From Burkholderiales bacterium RIFCSPHIGHO2_12_FULL_61_11 (GTDB taxonomy: Bacteria; Pseudomonadota; Gammaproteobacteria; Burkholderiales; Burkholderiaceae_C): a stretch of DNA of 8,062 nucleotides. The notes under the pieces were generated by a model that did not search any database, was not told the origin of the DNA, and was given only the letters and a program-made list of their open reading frames with translations. The DNA is taken from contig MERZ01000103.1 in assembly GCA_001770785.1 (NCBI GenBank), positions 1-8,062 on the forward strand, written 5' to 3'. The first letter of the stretch is position 1. Each line of letters opens with the position of its first letter. The position numbers and the translations under genes are program-made. Below are positions 6,934 through 8,062 of this stretch, piece after piece.

Positions 6934-6940
6934 GAGGAGG
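6934..6940 (+). promoter_or_regulatory. Strong Shine-Dalgarno before a TTG start
   Basis: GAGGAGG ends 5 bases before TTG at 6946. No in-frame ATG or GTG lies near, and the encoded N-terminus fits DppB-type permeases, so this site fixes the unusual start codon. Confidence 0.8.
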
Positions 6941-6945
6941 TTCCA

Positions 6946-7953
6946 TTGAATCTCGGTAAATTCATTGAGCGGCTGCTGCACCTTGTGCCGGTGCTGCTGG
7001 GCGTGTCGCTGATTGCCTTCCTCATGATGGCTGTCACGCCCGGCGATCCGGTGGAAATCATGCTCGGCGACCAGCAAGTCACCGAGGAGCAGCGCATTGC
7101 CTTGCGCCAGGATATGGGGCTGGACCTGCCGCTGCCGCAGCGCTTCGTCCACTTTCTGGAGAACGCCGTCACCGGCGACTTCGGCATGTCTTATTTCCAC
7201 CGCCGGCCGGTCTCGCAGGTCATTCTGGAACGCATGCCCGCCACCATCGAGCTGACCCTGGTGTCGCTCCTGGTGGCCCTGCTGGTGGCCATTCCATTGG
7301 GGGTGCTGGCGGCCGTCAAGAAAAACACCCTGTTCGATCGCGTCGCCACAGTGGGATCGTTGATGGGCATTTCGCTGCCGGGCTTCTGGTTCGGGCTGCT
7401 GCTGATCCTGTTGTTCGGCGTGACGCTGCAGATTTTGCCGGTATCGGGCCGCAGCGACCTGGGAAGCAGCATTGCACCCGTCACCCATTTCCTGCTGATC
7501 GACACCTTGCTGGCCGGCAACCTGGAAGCTTTCCGCTCGGCCGTGGCCCACCTCGTCATGCCGGCGCTGACGCTCGGCCTGCCGATGGCGGCGGTGCTGA
7601 CGCGGGTGACGCGAACCTCGATGCTGGAGGTGCTGCGGCAGGACCACGTCACCTTTGCCGAGGCCAAGGGCCTCGCGCCCATGCGGGTGCTGTTTCGTCA
7701 TGCGCTGAAGAACGCGCTGATTCCGACAGTGACCGTGGCGGCGCTGGAAGTGGGCTCGCTGCTGGGCGGCAGCATGATCGTGGAAACGGTGTTCGGCTGG
7801 CCGGGGCTGGGGAGGGTCGTGGTCGAGAGCATCTTCACGCGCAACTACCCGCTGATCCAGGCCTCCATCCTGCTGTACGCGGTGATTTACGTGCTGCTGA
7901 ACTTTCTGGCTGACATTCTTTACACCGTTCTCAATCCGAGGGTCCGTCTATGA
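6946..7953 (+). CDS. ABC transporter permease, DppB/OppB type
   Basis: This is the first inner-membrane permease subunit of the importer. The product is 335 residues, typical for DppB relatives. It opens with a short cytoplasmic stretch and a first membrane helix (about residues 11-30), followed by the family-typical TPGDP and a periplasmic segment with LRQDMGLDLPLPQRF and GDFGMSY. Further helices lie at about 102-124, 137-160, 200-220, 262-285 and 305-328. The EAA loop that contacts the ATPase is at about 238-260 (FAEAKGLAPMRVLFRHALKNALIP), and the segment VETVFGWPGLGRVVVESI is also characteristic. Translation starts at TTG with a strong ribosome-binding site. Its stop overlaps the next start as ATGA, showing translational coupling. 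It serves the receptor encoded upstream; the substrate is unknown. Confidence 0.93.
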   Translation: MNLGKFIERLLHLVPVLLGVSLIAFLMMAVTPGDPVEIMLGDQQVTEEQRIALRQDMGLDLPLPQRFVHFLENAVTGDFGMSYFHRRPVSQVILERMPATIELTLVSLLVALLVAIPLGVLAAVKKNTLFDRVATVGSLMGISLPGFWFGLLLILLFGVTLQILPVSGRSDLGSSIAPVTHFLLIDTLLAGNLEAFRSAVAHLVMPALTLGLPMAAVLTRVTRTSMLEVLRQDHVTFAEAKGLAPMRVLFRHALKNALIPTVTVAALEVGSLLGGSMIVETVFGWPGLGRVVVESIFTRNYPLIQASILLYAVIYVLLNFLADILYTVLNPRVRL

Positions 7954-8062
7954 GCGCGAATCCCGCCCTGCTGTCTGGTGAATCGCCAGCGCAGCTCGAT
8001 ACGCCCTTGCGGCGCAGCCTGCGCACTTTCGCGCGCAACCGCTCCGCGGTCGGCGCCGTCGG
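7950..8062 (+). CDS. ABC transporter permease, DppC type, 5' end only
   Basis: The reading frame begins with ATG at 7950, inside the ATGA overlap with the preceding stop codon, and runs off the right edge after 37 full codons. The visible part is a cytoplasmic N-terminal tail ending in LRRSLRTFARNRSAVGAV, which is the usual entry into the first membrane helix of DppC/OppC permeases (arginine-rich RxFxRNRxAxxG pattern). With its place directly after a DppB-type gene, the call as second permease subunit is reliable despite the short length. The ATPase genes would be expected further right. Confidence 0.85.
   Translation, partial: MSANPALLSGESPAQLDTPLRRSLRTFARNRSAVGAV

Noticed and set aside
6091..7701. 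Two long minus-strand frames (6091-6918 and 6922-7701) opposite the importer genes
   Set aside because: They mirror the binding-protein and permease genes, are Q/R/H-rich, and show no motifs or ribosome-binding sites.

Overview
The window looks like a chromosome (or contig) piece from a betaproteobacterium of the order Burkholderiales, probably a Comamonadaceae member close to Polaromonas, Variovorax or Acidovorax. This rests on the high-GC codon use of the main genes, the malate synthase G sequence, and the pairing of malate synthase G with a type II haloacid dehalogenase. The placement is inference, because no rRNA or other phylogenetic marker is present.

Bases 1 to about 1960 form a patchwork of small, loosely packed genes. 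They are visibly richer in A+T and use less GC-biased codons than what follows. First comes the 3' end of an isoprenylcysteine methyltransferase-like membrane enzyme carrying a perfect 84-base in-frame tandem duplication. Next is a DUF1810 gene on the minus strand, then a small putative lipoprotein and a 69-residue orphan protein on the plus strand. None of these four has an evident link to the others.

Bases 1962-4974 (minus strand) hold a metabolic pair. A type II L-2-haloacid dehalogenase is followed, after a 73-base A-tract-rich spacer, by malate synthase G (glcB). Both keep the active-site residues I could check. Together they suggest a route in which a haloacetate is hydrolysed to glycolate, oxidised elsewhere to glyoxylate, and condensed with acetyl-CoA to malate. 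The oxidation enzyme is not in the window, so the pathway link is inference.

Bases 4975-5310 are a divergent intergenic region. It contains a strong match to a sigma-54 (-24/-12) promoter, which overlaps an imperfect palindrome, pointing toward the genes on its right. Bases 5311-8062 are the start of a peptide-type ABC importer operon: a family 5 periplasmic binding protein, a hairpin that may damp read-through, a DppB-type permease with a TTG start, and the first 37 codons of a DppC-type permease overlapping by ATGA. The ATPase genes presumably lie beyond the right edge.

I found no tRNA, rRNA, CRISPR array, transposase or origin, and no clearly undescribed system. The points most worth checking are the duplicated methyltransferase motif (possibly a contig-end artefact), the dehalogenase-malate synthase pair, and the sigma-54-like promoter.
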